From CAVPDE01 sp964580575 (GTDB taxonomy: Bacteria; Desulfobacterota; DSM-4660; Desulfatiglandales; HGW-15), in the NCBI GenBank assembly GCA_964580575.1, contig CAZOLJ010000053.1, positions 1 through 32,376 of the forward strand: DNA of 32,376 nucleotides. The letters are read 5' to 3'. Shown one piece after another: positions 7,483-15,589 of the stretch; the first letter of the stretch is position 1; the number at the start of each line of letters is the position of its first letter. The notes under the pieces were generated by a model. It was not told the origin of the DNA. It did no database searches and worked only from the letters and a program-made list of their open reading frames with translations. Made by a program: the position numbers and the translations under genes.

Positions 7483-8508
7483 CTGAAAAAGCGACCCCTC
7501 ATCGGCATCACCATGGGCGATCCTGCGGGCATAGGGCCTGAGGTCATTGTCAAGGCCCTTTCGGACCCTAAGATCCATGAACTCTGTCGCCCTGTGGTGT
7601 TCGGAGACCGAGGAGCGTTGAGTCTTTATGTGGGAAAAAGGCGTGTTCCGGCCATCAGAGAAATTAGCCATCCCTCCGAAGCCCAAGGCAAACCCCGCCA
7701 GATCGAGCTGATCGCCGTGTGCAGACTGAATCGAAGAGTGCTCACTCCGGGAATCCCGAAGAGGGAAGGCGGAGAGGCCATGGTGGGCTGCATTGTCACC
7801 GCGGTGGAACTGGCCAAGACAAAAGAACTTTCCGCTGTGGTCACCTGTCCGATCAGCAAGACTCTGATGCAGCAGGCCGGATACGCTTACGAAGGCCACA
7901 CTCAGCTCATTGCCTCGCTTACCCGCTGCAGGGACTATGTCATGATGCTGGCGGGCAAGAAGCTCCGTGTGGCCCTGGTGACCATCCACTGCGCGCTGAA
8001 AGATGTTCCGGCACTTCTAAGCAAGGAAAAAGTCTTTAAGACCATACGGATCACAGCAGGAGCTCTTGAGCAGGACTTTGGAATTCCCAAGCCCCGGCTT
8101 GCTGTGGCCGCTCTCAATCCTCATGCCGGAGAAGAAGGTCTTTTCGGCGAAGAGGAGAATTCCATCATCACGCCGGCGATCCGAAAGGCAAAGGCGGAAG
8201 GATATCGTGTGGAAGGCCCCTTCCCTGCGGACAGTCTCTTCTACAGGGCCGCTGGAGGAGAATTCGATGCGGTTGTGGCCATGTACCATGATCAGGGTCT
8301 CATTCCCTTGAAGCTTCTCCACTTTTCAGACGCCGTGAATGTCACTTTGGGATTGCCGATTATCAGAACCTCGGTGGACCACGGAACGGCCTATGACATT
8401 GCCGGCAAGGACATCGCCGATCCATGGAGCCTCAAAGCGGCCATTGAGATGGCAGCTCAAATTGCAGGAAACAGAGAACGTATCGCTAGTAGAGCGTTCC
8501 CGAATTAA
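7483..8508 (+). CDS. pdxA: 4-hydroxythreonine-4-phosphate dehydrogenase
   Basis: PdxA oxidises 4-phosphooxy-L-threonine with NAD(P), giving the precursor that PdxJ condenses to pyridoxine 5'-phosphate. The motifs TMGDPAGIGPE (near the N-terminus), YEGHTQLIA (metal-binding His), LNPHAGE and YHDQGLIPLK (third metal His) are all present, and the length of 341 residues is normal. The first ATG is at 7513, but that would delete the first beta strand (KRPLIGI) and has no SD. An in-frame CTG at 7483 lies 6 bases after GGAGG and restores the normal N-terminus; no ATG, GTG or TTG occurs in frame between it and the stop at 7432. A CTG start is therefore proposed. The last codons and the stop (8486-8508) lie inside one arm of an inverted repeat, so the C-terminal end may have been altered. 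The next gene is uvrA. Confidence 0.88.
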   Translation: MKKRPLIGITMGDPAGIGPEVIVKALSDPKIHELCRPVVFGDRGALSLYVGKRRVPAIREISHPSEAQGKPRQIELIAVCRLNRRVLTPGIPKREGGEAMVGCIVTAVELAKTKELSAVVTCPISKTLMQQAGYAYEGHTQLIASLTRCRDYVMMLAGKKLRVALVTIHCALKDVPALLSKEKVFKTIRITAGALEQDFGIPKPRLAVAALNPHAGEEGLFGEEENSIITPAIRKAKAEGYRVEGPFPADSLFYRAAGGEFDAVVAMYHDQGLIPLKLLHFSDAVNVTLGLPIIRTSVDHGTAYDIAGKDIADPWSLKAAIEMAAQIAGNRERIASRAFPN

Positions 8509-8620
8509 GATGTCCCCTCCACCGAAGGGAGAGATCTTTGTATGCGCCTGGGATCGGTAAGATTTCTCGCTGCGCTCGAAATGACAGGATTGCAGCGTTA
8601 TTTCCGGAACGCTCTACTAG
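8486..8620. repeat. 15-bp inverted repeat bracketing a paired-hairpin element
   Basis: CTAGTAGAGCGTTCC (8486-8500) and its exact complement GGAACGCTCTACTAG (8606-8620) enclose 105 bp that contain the paired-hairpin element at 8511-8586. The left arm includes the last sense codons of pdxA. The structure is consistent with a small mobile or REP-like insertion at the end of pdxA. Confidence 0.7.
8511..8586 (-). repeat. Paired-hairpin intergenic repeat, copy 1 (TGTCATTTCGA...GAGGACA)
   Basis: Read on the minus strand it begins TGTCATTTCGAGCG, continues through GAGAAATCTT, a variable centre, then AAAGATCTCTCCCTTCGG and ends in GGGGACA. Copies with the same order of blocks lie at 19761-19866 and 27300-27373 on the other strand. 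The two ends are imperfect inverted repeats of each other, as in REP doublets. Confidence 0.7.
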
Positions 8621-8652
8621 GTGGCGCGGACAAGCTTCGCTTGTCCGTGGCA
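8621..8652. repeat. GGACAAGC palindrome, copy 1
   Basis: GTGGCGCGGACAAGC and GCTTGTCCGTGGCAC are separated by TTC and form a 15-base imperfect hairpin just upstream of uvrA. Closely similar palindromes lie at 14820-14905, so this is a dispersed repeat rather than a uvrA-specific signal. Confidence 0.65.
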
Positions 8653-8675
8653 CAGGGTCACAACTTCAACGATCT

Positions 8676-11507
8676 ATGACAACAGATTACATCAAAATCC
8701 GCGGTGCTCGACAGCACAACCTCAAAAATCTTTCCCTGGATATCCCCCGCAACAAACTCGTGGTGATCACAGGGCTGTCGGGCTCCGGCAAATCCTCCCT
8801 TGGGTTTGACACCGTCTATGCCGAGGGACAAAGGCGGTATGTGGAATCTCTCTCCGCCTATGCGCGCCAGTTTCTGGAGCAGATGGACAAACCGGATGTG
8901 GATTCCATCGAGGGCCTCTCTCCCGCCATTTCCATCGAGCAGCGAACGGCCAGCAGCAATCCGCGTTCCACAGTGGGCACCGTCACGGAGATCTATGATT
9001 ACCTGCGGCTCCTCTTTGCGAGAATCGGAAAGCCCCACTGCCCCCAGTGCAATCTGGAGATTGCACCACAGACCACGCCCCAGATCATCGATCAGGCCCT
9101 GGCCCTGCCGGAAGGGACTAGAATCCAGATCCTGGCCCCCCTCGTGGACTCCAAGAAGGGAGAGCATGCTCAACTCCTCCAGAAGCTGAGGAAGGACGGC
9201 TTCACCAGGGCTAAAATCGACGGAGAGGCCGTGCTCCTGGAAGAAAACATCCTTCTTGAGAAAAACAAGAAGCACACGATCAGCGTGATCGTGGATCGGT
9301 TGGTAGTGAACAAAGAGATCAGGCGCCGGCTCACGGACTCCATGGAGCTCACCCTCAGCCTTGCGGACGGTCAAGCCCTTCTTGAGCTTCCGGGCGACAA
9401 AGAGATCTTCTTCAGCCAAAAAGCCGCCTGCAGGAATTGCGGCATCAGCATGCCCGAATTGACCCCCCAAATGTTTTCCTTCAACAATCCCCATGGCGCA
9501 TGCCCTGAATGCAGCGGCCTCGGCACTAAGCGATACTTTGACCCGGACCTCATCGTGCCTAATCCCGGTCTGTCGCTCCGGGAGGGTGCGATTGCTCCCT
9601 GGGCCACCCGCCAATCCATTTATTACCAGCAGATGCTCGACGCCATCTGCCAACACTACCATGTGGATGTGTACACTCCTTACAAGAACCTCCCCAAGAA
9701 GGTGCAGGAGGTCTTTCTCCACGGATCCGGCGAGGAGAGCATCAAATTCTATTTCGAGCGCGATGATCACCGCCATTACTACAAGCGTCCCTTTGAGGGC
9801 GTGATCCCGAGTCTCGAAAGGCGGTATCGCGAAACCGAGTCCACCATGGTCCGGGAAGAAATCGAGAAGTTCCTGAGCCTCCAGGCCTGCCCGTCGTGCA
9901 AGGGAGCCAGGTTGAAGCCCGTTCCCCTTGCCGTGACGGTCCACGGGCTCTCCATTCATGAGCTCACGGCATTGTCCATCGAGAGAGCCTACGACTTCTT
10001 CCAGGACCTCCGGCTCGATTCGAAAGAGGCCGCCATCGCGGAAAGGATTCTCAAGGAAATCCGCGAACGGCTCTGGTTCCTGAGAAGCGTGGGTCTCGAT
10101 TACCTTTCTCTGGACAGACCGACCTCCACCCTGTCCGGTGGGGAGGATCAGAGGATCCGTTTGGCCACCCAGATCGGCTCTGGGCTTGCAGGCGTTCTCT
10201 ATGTCCTCGATGAGCCCAGCATCGGGCTTCACCAGAGGGACAACCTCAGGCTTCTCCAGAACCTCAGACGGTTGAGGGATCTCGGAAACACCGTTCTGGT
10301 GGTCGAGCACGACGGGGAGACCATTCTGTCCTCGGATCATGTCATTGACATGGGCCCGGGCGCGGGGGTCAACGGCGGGCAAATCGTCTTTCAAGGAACC
10401 CCTGCCCAGCTTTTGAGGAGCGAATCGTCTCTGACGGGCAAGTACCTCTCCGGAGGGCAAACCATTCCTCTGCCCAAATCGAGAAGAACTTCCAACGGCT
10501 CCACCCTGGTCATTGAAGGAGCCGGTCACAACAATCTCAAGGACATCCGGGTGGAGATTCCTCTCGGCACTTTCACCTGCGTCACCGGCGTTTCCGGATC
10601 CGGCAAGAGCAGCCTCATCAATGAAATCCTCTTTCCCGCCCTGGCCCAAAGGCTCTACCGCTCCAAGGAGAAAATCGGGAAAGTGAAGGCCTTTCAAGGA
10701 ATCCATCACATCGACAAGGTCATCCGCATTGATCAGAGCCCCATCGGGAGAACCCCGCGATCCAACCCGGCCACTTACACAGGGGTGTTCAATCCCATCC
10801 GGGACCTCTTTGCCATGCTGCCTGACGCGAGGGTGAGAGGCTACAAGCCGGGCAGATTCAGCTTCAACGTGAAGGGGGGACGGTGCGAGGCCTGCAACGG
10901 CGACGGCATCATCAAGATCGAGATGCACTTTCTCCCCGATGTATACGTGACGTGCGACGCCTGTCAGGGGCTTCGGTTCAACCGGGACACTCTGGAGGTC
11001 AAGTACAAAGGCTACCACATTGCAGAGGTCCTGGGCATGACCGTGACCCAGGCTTACAGCTTTTTCGAGCACGTGCCGGCCATCCGGGGCAAGCTCAAGA
11101 CTCTGATCGACGTGGGTCTCGGATATATCACCCTCGGACAGTCGGCGGTCACGCTCTCAGGCGGCGAAGCGCAACGGGTGAAACTCTCCAGAGAATTGAG
11201 CAAAAGGGACACGGGAAGAACACTGTACCTCCTCGATGAACCGACCACAGGGCTCCATTTCGCGGATATTCAGAAACTTCTTGAGGTGTTGAATCACCTG
11301 GTCGATCTCAACAACACGGTTGTCGTCATCGAGCACAACCTCGACGTGATCAAGACGGCCGACCACATCATTGATCTGGGCCCGGAAGGCGGAGACAGAG
11401 GAGGTTATCTGGTAGGCGCAGGCACGCCGGAGGCCGTCGCTCAGATGAAAGACTCTCACACAGGACACTTCTTGAGCAAGGTCCTGAGCGCTTCAGCGCC
11501 GTCATGA
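8676..11507 (+). CDS. uvrA: Excinuclease ABC subunit A
   Basis: UvrA is the damage-recognition ATPase of nucleotide excision repair and loads UvrB on DNA. The 943-residue product has the two ABC modules: Walker A GLSGSGKSSLGFD (about 32) and GVSGSGKSSLINE (about 638), signature and Walker B pairs near 487-520 (LYVLDEPSIGLH) and 827-855 (LYLLDEPTTGLH). Zinc-type cysteine pairs are visible in CRNCG/CPECSG, CPSCKGA and CEACNG/CDACQG. The ATG at 8676 begins MTTDYIKIRGARQHN, the normal family N-terminus; upstream in-frame codons run through repeat sequence and are rejected. No clear SD is present, perhaps because the repeats are inserted directly upstream. The first signature reads LSGGEDQRIRL with Asp491 where UvrA proteins nearly always have Ala. 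A strong terminator follows. Confidence 0.97.
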   Translation: MTTDYIKIRGARQHNLKNLSLDIPRNKLVVITGLSGSGKSSLGFDTVYAEGQRRYVESLSAYARQFLEQMDKPDVDSIEGLSPAISIEQRTASSNPRSTVGTVTEIYDYLRLLFARIGKPHCPQCNLEIAPQTTPQIIDQALALPEGTRIQILAPLVDSKKGEHAQLLQKLRKDGFTRAKIDGEAVLLEENILLEKNKKHTISVIVDRLVVNKEIRRRLTDSMELTLSLADGQALLELPGDKEIFFSQKAACRNCGISMPELTPQMFSFNNPHGACPECSGLGTKRYFDPDLIVPNPGLSLREGAIAPWATRQSIYYQQMLDAICQHYHVDVYTPYKNLPKKVQEVFLHGSGEESIKFYFERDDHRHYYKRPFEGVIPSLERRYRETESTMVREEIEKFLSLQACPSCKGARLKPVPLAVTVHGLSIHELTALSIERAYDFFQDLRLDSKEAAIAERILKEIRERLWFLRSVGLDYLSLDRPTSTLSGGEDQRIRLATQIGSGLAGVLYVLDEPSIGLHQRDNLRLLQNLRRLRDLGNTVLVVEHDGETILSSDHVIDMGPGAGVNGGQIVFQGTPAQLLRSESSLTGKYLSGGQTIPLPKSRRTSNGSTLVIEGAGHNNLKDIRVEIPLGTFTCVTGVSGSGKSSLINEILFPALAQRLYRSKEKIGKVKAFQGIHHIDKVIRIDQSPIGRTPRSNPATYTGVFNPIRDLFAMLPDARVRGYKPGRFSFNVKGGRCEACNGDGIIKIEMHFLPDVYVTCDACQGLRFNRDTLEVKYKGYHIAEVLGMTVTQAYSFFEHVPAIRGKLKTLIDVGLGYITLGQSAVTLSGGEAQRVKLSRELSKRDTGRTLYLLDEPTTGLHFADIQKLLEVLNHLVDLNNTVVVIEHNLDVIKTADHIIDLGPEGGDRGGYLVGAGTPEAVAQMKDSHTGHFLSKVLSASAPS

Positions 11508-11536
11508 GAGGCACTCGGCGGTCGCCTGCAAACGCC

Positions 11537-11583
11537 TAGCTGAGCACTGCGGCTTTTGCGTCGCAATGCTCAGCTATTTTTTT
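11537..11583 (+). terminator. Rho-independent terminator after uvrA
   Basis: TAGCTGAGCACTGCGGC and GTCGCAATGCTCAGCTA pair over 17 bases (two wobble or mismatched positions) around a TTTTGC loop, followed by seven Ts. It lies 30 bp after the uvrA stop and separates it from the convergent atp operon. Confidence 0.9.
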
Positions 11584-11633
11584 GACTGAATAGAACTGGC
11601 CGGTGGGAAACCTGCCCAGCAGACGTTCAATGA

Positions 11634-12008
11634 TCAGCCACCAAGTGTCTTTACGATTGCGCTGAAAGCGCCGAACCCAGGATTCACAAAGATAAGGATT
11701 AGGCAGACGACAAGCGCATAGATAGCCAGCGATTCAATGAGCGCGAGCCCGAGAATCATAAGGGTCATGATCTTACCACTCGCTTCAGGGTTTCTTGCAG
11801 TCCCCTGTAATGCCCCATTGATGGCATTGCCCATCCCTATGCCTGTGCCGTGAGCCGCCACACCAATACCGAAACCACATGCTATAGCCACACCGAAAAA
11901 CACCCACAGCGCAGAAGACTGCGCTGCTGAGTCCGCCGCAAAGACTTGTGGCACGACTCCCAGAACCCCGAAAAATGTCAACACCGCGACGAAACCTTTT
12001 CTAACCAT
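11634..12008 (-). CDS. atpE: ATP synthase F0 subunit c
   Basis: This is the ring-forming, ion-carrying subunit of the F-type ATP synthase in the inner membrane. The 124-residue protein has an N-terminal hydrophobic leader that looks like a cleavable signal peptide (GVLGVVPQVFA-AD), then two transmembrane helices joined by the polar loop RNPEASGK. Helix 1 carries the glycine motif GTGIGMGNAING; helix 2 carries the ion-binding Glu in ALIESLAIY. The Ser after that Glu is shared with sodium-type rings, but the helix-1 Gln used by sodium-binding rings (GQG) is Met here (GMG), which argues for protons. AGAAGGAGGGAGG precedes the ATG. It is the last gene of the atpZ-atpI-atpB-atpE operon; genes for subunit b and F1 are not in the window. 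Confidence 0.93.
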   Translation of the reverse strand: MVRKGFVAVLTFFGVLGVVPQVFAADSAAQSSALWVFFGVAIACGFGIGVAAHGTGIGMGNAINGALQGTARNPEASGKIMTLMILGLALIESLAIYALVVCLILIFVNPGFGAFSAIVKTLGG

Positions 12009-12094
12009 AAGAACCTCCCTCCTTCTTTATTTGCCTTCTTCCAAAAGGAATAAGAGACACCAAGCGCTTTACTCGCTCTTCGCTATTGCGCTTC

Positions 12095-12784
12095 CTAATG
12101 CGCCTCCTCCATGGCCCCGGCAAAATATACAATAGACAGCAGCATGAAGACCAACGCCTGAATGAGGCTGACGAGTATTCCTAAGAACAAGATAGGAAGC
12201 GGGGCCAAGTAAAGACCTGCCAAGCCGAATAGAATGCCCAACAGCGTCTCTTTGCCAAAGATGTTTCCGAATAGCCGGATACTCAAAGACATGACACGTG
12301 CGATATGTCCTATGACCTCAATGATGATCATAAATGGAGCCAAAGCCGGGAGTGGTCCAAAAAAGTGCTTCACGTACTTCACGCCGTGATACTTGATCCC
12401 TATCGCATGGGTTAGCACAAAGGTGCATAGGGCAAGCGACAAAGTCGTGTTGATATTAGCGGTAGGCGAAAAGAAACCAGGGATAAGCCCGATAAGATTC
12501 GATAACAGGATGTATAAGAAGACAGTAGCAATGTATGGGAAAAAGGCCTTACCCTCTGGCCCCGTAATCTCTATCATGAAGTTCTCAAGGCCTTGGATAA
12601 TCATTTCCAAGACATTCTGGCCCTTCGTAGGAATAATCCGAATACCTTTCAAGAGCAGTAAAGATCCAACAATCAAAATGATCATTACAAACCACGAATG
12701 AAGAACGTGCGCATTTTGGTGTGCAAAGTGCCCTAATCCCACAGCACTCAGGATCTCGACCAAATAATAGAAATGATGTTCCAA
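12095..12784 (-). CDS. atpB: ATP synthase F0 subunit a
   Basis: Subunit a forms the two half-channels through which ions reach the c-ring. The 229-residue protein has five to six hydrophobic helices, the LSNLIGLIPGF region and the essential arginine in SLSIRLFGNIFG. The start is a TTG, supported by AAGGAGG about 9 bases upstream, which overlaps the end of atpI, so translation is probably coupled. The ATG-less start is consistent with a MEHHFYYL N-terminus of normal length. Confidence 0.95.
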   Translation of the reverse strand: MEHHFYYLVEILSAVGLGHFAHQNAHVLHSWFVMIILIVGSLLLLKGIRIIPTKGQNVLEMIIQGLENFMIEITGPEGKAFFPYIATVFLYILLSNLIGLIPGFFSPTANINTTLSLALCTFVLTHAIGIKYHGVKYVKHFFGPLPALAPFMIIIEVIGHIARVMSLSIRLFGNIFGKETLLGILFGLAGLYLAPLPILFLGILVSLIQALVFMLLSIVYFAGAMEEAH

Positions 12785-12785
12785 G

Positions 12786-13175
12786 TCAGAAACCCTCCTT
12801 GCTATTCGTCATCAGAGATCTGGAGAGGCCAAGACATATAATAGTGAAAACAAGGGTCGAAAGCCCGATAACCAGCCCGATCGGATGAACCCACCCTTTG
12901 GCAATAAGGATAAACATTATGATTCCAAGGCATAGCAGCCTGAGATAATACTTCATGATGATATTCGCTTTTTGTCTCGGGTTGAATTCCTGGGAGGAAA
13001 AAGCTTTGCGGATACTGTGTTGCAGAATGGTGAAGTTCCCCATGATGAGCACACCCCCTGCAACCACTCCCAAGGAAACCGACCGACCAAACAAGAAATA
13101 ACTTGCCGAAATCAGAACAAGCAAAACCAGCAAGTTCAAGGTCTTGAAATACTTATACAGTTTATTCCATTCCAT
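12786..13175 (-). CDS. atpI: ATP synthase subunit I (AtpI-like)
   Basis: This 129-residue protein has four hydrophobic helices and a basic loop (RKAFSSQEFNPRQKAN) between the second and third. Size, topology and position directly ahead of atpB match the ATP-synt_I family, which helps assemble the c-ring and may aid Mg2+ handling. It is separated by one base from atpB and nine bases from atpZ. Sequence conservation in this family is low, so the call rests mainly on context. Confidence 0.8.
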   Translation of the reverse strand: MEWNKLYKYFKTLNLLVLLVLISASYFLFGRSVSLGVVAGGVLIMGNFTILQHSIRKAFSSQEFNPRQKANIIMKYYLRLLCLGIIMFILIAKGWVHPIGLVIGLSTLVFTIICLGLSRSLMTNSKEGF

Positions 13176-13184
13176 AATCAGGGT

Positions 13185-13412
13185 CTAGTGATCTTCCTGG
13201 TCTTTCATCCTTCGATACATGATTTGCAAGTTCCTGAATGCCGCCGCAATCCCGAAGCCTAGAAAAATGAAAAACAGCCAAGGCGTTGTACCGAACTTCT
13301 CATCAAGCCAGTGCCCGAAGACCGCCCCGATTCCCACAGACAAAGCCATAGTAAGACCTATAGTACTGAGATACCCTAAGGTCCTGAAAAGCTTCTTTGT
13401 CTCTTTATCCAT
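13185..13412 (-). CDS. atpZ: AtpZ/AtpI-family protein (F0 assembly accessory)
   Basis: This 75-residue protein has two membrane helices with the GIGAVFGHWLDEKFGT motif between them and GFGIAAAFRNLQIMYRR after the second, the standard pattern of the AtpZ/AtpI family (PF09527). It is the first gene of the F0 operon and starts 81 bp after the hemL stop on the same strand, so the operon could be transcribed from upstream of hemL or from the short gap between them. Confidence 0.88.
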   Translation of the reverse strand: MDKETKKLFRTLGYLSTIGLTMALSVGIGAVFGHWLDEKFGTTPWLFFIFLGFGIAAAFRNLQIMYRRMKDQEDH

Positions 13413-13493
13413 GATGGATAATCAAGGTCCGTCGCCTTTAGCGGGCGACCTTGCAGGTTGGCGTTTTGATGTACCACACGCCTTTCGGAAAAG

Positions 13494-14792
13494 TCAATGA
13501 ATTTTTCTTCGCCTCAAAGATCCAAAAGTTCTCTCCGCACACTGGATCGTCTTCTGAATCGCGCCGTCCTCATGAGCCGCTGAAACGAACCAGGCCTCAA
13601 AGGCAGAAGGAGCCAGATAGATCCCTTGTTCCAACATGCCGGCGTAAAAATTTCTGAACATTTGCAGGTCACTCTTCTTTGCAGAATCAAAATCCTTCAC
13701 CGCCTCTTTGGCAAAAAAGAGACTCCCCATGGATCCGATCCAGTTCACCACCACATCCAGTCCAGCGCTTTTCGCAGCCCGATCGAGCCCTGTGAAAAGC
13801 CTTCTTCCCTTCCGCTCAAGGACTTCATAGATCTTGCCCTTTTCAAGTTCTTTCAGTGTAGCCAGGCCGGCCGCCATGGCCAGAGGATTGCCTGAGAGAG
13901 TCCCGGCCTGATAGATGTTTCCTTCCGGAGCCATGCTCTGCATGATGCTTTTCTTCCCGCCGTAGGCTCCCACCGGCAACCCGCCGCCGATGATCTTCCC
14001 TAGACACGTCAGATCAGGCGTTACCCCATAAAGCTCCTGGGCCCCTCCCAGGCCGACCCGGAAGCCGGAGATCACCTCGTCAAAGATAAGGAGCGATCCG
14101 AAGAGGGATGTCAGTTCACGGAGCCCTTTGAGAAACCCTGGCTCAGGCAACACCACGCCCATGTTTCCGGGGATCGGTTCCACGATGATGGCCGCGATCT
14201 CCGGACCGTATTTCTCCATGGTTTGAACGACCGCATCGAGCGAGTTGAAAGGCAATGAGATCGTGTGGCCGGCGAGATCTGCCGGGACGCCGGGGCAACC
14301 AGGGATCGCGAAGGTCGCCACCCCTGACCCTGCAGAAACCAGAAGACTGTCCGCGTGGCCATGATAGCATCCTTCGAATTTGACGATCTTTTCCCGACAG
14401 GTGAAACCCCGTGCCAGACGAATAGCGCTCATGGTCGCCTCGGTTCCGGAATTGACCATCCTCACCATCTCGATGGAGGGCACCATGGAGGAGATCTTCT
14501 GCGCCATCTCCACTTCCAGCTCTGTAGGCGCACCATAGCTGGTCCCCTTCGGCACCCTTTCCTGCAGCGCTTTGACCACGCTGGGAGGACTGTGACCCAG
14601 GATCATGGGACCCCACGAACAGACATGATCAATGTAACGCTTGCGGTCCACATCCCACAGGTAACACCCTTTTGCCCGGGCGATGAACGGGGGATCCATG
14701 CCCACGGCCTTTCCGGCGCGGACCGGGCTATTCACGCCGCCGGGAATGACGGTTCTCGCCTTTTGGAACAATCGCCTAGATTTTTCTCCCAT
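13494..14792 (-). CDS. hemL: Glutamate-1-semialdehyde 2,1-aminomutase
   Basis: HemL converts glutamate-1-semialdehyde into 5-aminolevulinate, the committed precursor of all tetrapyrroles. The product is 432 residues long and has the fold-type I aminotransferase motifs: IPGGVNSPVRA near the N-terminus, NSGTEATMSAIRLAR, LIFDEVISGFRVG and the PLP-binding Lys in CLGKIIGGGLPVGAYGG (about 265). Two ATG codons lie close together (14798 and 14792). The second is chosen because GGAG lies 7 bases before it, while it would lie almost against the first; it also gives the usual MGEKSRRLF start. The upstream gene is a siroheme-decarboxylase-like gene and the downstream genes encode F0, all on the minus strand. 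Confidence 0.96.
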   Translation of the reverse strand: MGEKSRRLFQKARTVIPGGVNSPVRAGKAVGMDPPFIARAKGCYLWDVDRKRYIDHVCSWGPMILGHSPPSVVKALQERVPKGTSYGAPTELEVEMAQKISSMVPSIEMVRMVNSGTEATMSAIRLARGFTCREKIVKFEGCYHGHADSLLVSAGSGVATFAIPGCPGVPADLAGHTISLPFNSLDAVVQTMEKYGPEIAAIIVEPIPGNMGVVLPEPGFLKGLRELTSLFGSLLIFDEVISGFRVGLGGAQELYGVTPDLTCLGKIIGGGLPVGAYGGKKSIMQSMAPEGNIYQAGTLSGNPLAMAAGLATLKELEKGKIYEVLERKGRRLFTGLDRAAKSAGLDVVVNWIGSMGSLFFAKEAVKDFDSAKKSDLQMFRNFYAGMLEQGIYLAPSAFEAWFVSAAHEDGAIQKTIQCAERTFGSLRRRKIH

Positions 14793-14819
14793 AGCCATTC
14801 TCCGTTACGAATTCTCTTC

Positions 14820-14905
14820 GGTGGCACGGACAAGCTGCGCTTGTCCGTGTGAAAACGTCATCCTTTGTCTCACTCCACGGATAAACAAAGTTTGTCCGTG
14901 CCACC
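14820..14905. repeat. GGACAAGC palindrome, copies 2 and 3 in a nested inverted repeat
   Basis: CACGGACAAGC-TGC-GCTTGTCCGTG (about 14825-14849) and CACGGATAAAC...GTTTGTCCGTG (about 14876-14900) are two hairpins. The outer ends GGTGGCACGGACAA and TTGTCCGTGCCACC also pair with each other. It is the same family as the palindrome at 8621-8652. It sits just upstream of hemL. Confidence 0.7.
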
Positions 14906-14988
14906 TCGTGACCCCTTCGGGGCGACTGTTGCCGGCTGCATGTGGCACGTCGCCTCTTGCGTGTAGCCGGTCGGAGATCCTACTTTTC

Positions 14989-15078
14989 AACCTGCTACAA
15001 GCGACCTGCAACTTGCTATTCAGAAGCACTTCTTCGGTTCTTTTCACTCGTCACTTGTCACTCGTTACTTGTCACTCG
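14989..15078. repeat. Two neighbouring 7-bp tandem repeat tracts
   Basis: At 14989-15018 the minus strand reads as heptamers AGCAAGT, TGCAGGT, CGCTTGT, AGCAGGT. At 15044-15078 the plus strand reads TCACTCG, TCACTTG, TCACTCG, TTACTTG, TCACTCG, five units with no gap. The last unit supplies the stop codon of the ahbB-like gene. The tracts differ in sequence but share the 7-bp period. Confidence 0.7.
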
Positions 15079-15539
15079 AAGTATTTCATACTCGTCTTCT
15101 TGAATTCCTTTTCGCTAAACAGGAGGATGTAGTCTTGAATGCCCGCCTTTCGTGACATCTGCTTCGCAATCTCACGGCACTTTTCCCGGCCGTCCCCGTG
15201 GATCATGGTGTACAGGTTGTAGGGCCATCCTTCGGTCGTCTTCCGCTGGTAGCAGTGGGTCACAGCCCTGAATTTCGCCATGGTTTTTCCCACGTCTTCG
15301 ATCCTTTCCTCAGGCACAATCCACGCGACCATGGCATTTGAACTGAAGCCGGCTTCCTGGTGTCTCAGGGTCGCACCGAATCTTCTGATGATTCCCTTTT
15401 TCTTTAAGGACGCAACCCGCTCGACAAACTCCTCTTCGGAAATCCCGGCCTTCTCCGCCAGCACGGCAAAGGGCCTGAGATCGAGCGGTAAATCCCCCTG
15501 AATGAGGCGGATCACCCTCTTGTCCACATCATCGATCAT
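15072..15539 (-). CDS. ahbB: Siroheme decarboxylase subunit (AhbB-like, Lrp/AsnC-type fold)
   Basis: The 155-residue product has an N-terminal winged-helix part (DKRVIRLIQGDLPLDLRPF ... KKKGIIRRFGATL) followed by the paralogue-specific block NAMVAWIVPEE, THCYQR and WPYNLYTMIHG. These are the hallmarks of AhbA/AhbB and NirDLGH proteins, which decarboxylate siroheme to 12,18-didecarboxysiroheme on the alternative heme and heme d1 routes; the RRFGATLRH and CYQR residues are in the conserved active region. The NAMVxW-VPEE form fits AhbB better than AhbA. The ATG at 15539 is preferred: farther upstream the frame runs into an 8-bp tandem repeat and cannot be protein. The stop codon falls in a heptamer tract. 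Together with hemL this points to heme synthesis through siroheme, as in sulfate reducers. A partner AhbA is not in the window. Confidence 0.85.
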   Translation of the reverse strand: MIDDVDKRVIRLIQGDLPLDLRPFAVLAEKAGISEEEFVERVASLKKKGIIRRFGATLRHQEAGFSSNAMVAWIVPEERIEDVGKTMAKFRAVTHCYQRKTTEGWPYNLYTMIHGDGREKCREIAKQMSRKAGIQDYILLFSEKEFKKTSMKYFE

Positions 15540-15589
15540 GATCTTGGGGATATCCAATAGGGGTTGGGCTGTCAAGAGTAAACTGCTGC

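Noticed and set aside
8658..11072. Minus-strand frame of 804 codons opposite uvrA
   Set aside because: It is the mirror of highly conserved UvrA codons, and its translation has the low-complexity Leu/Gly/His/Asp mix typical of antisense reading.
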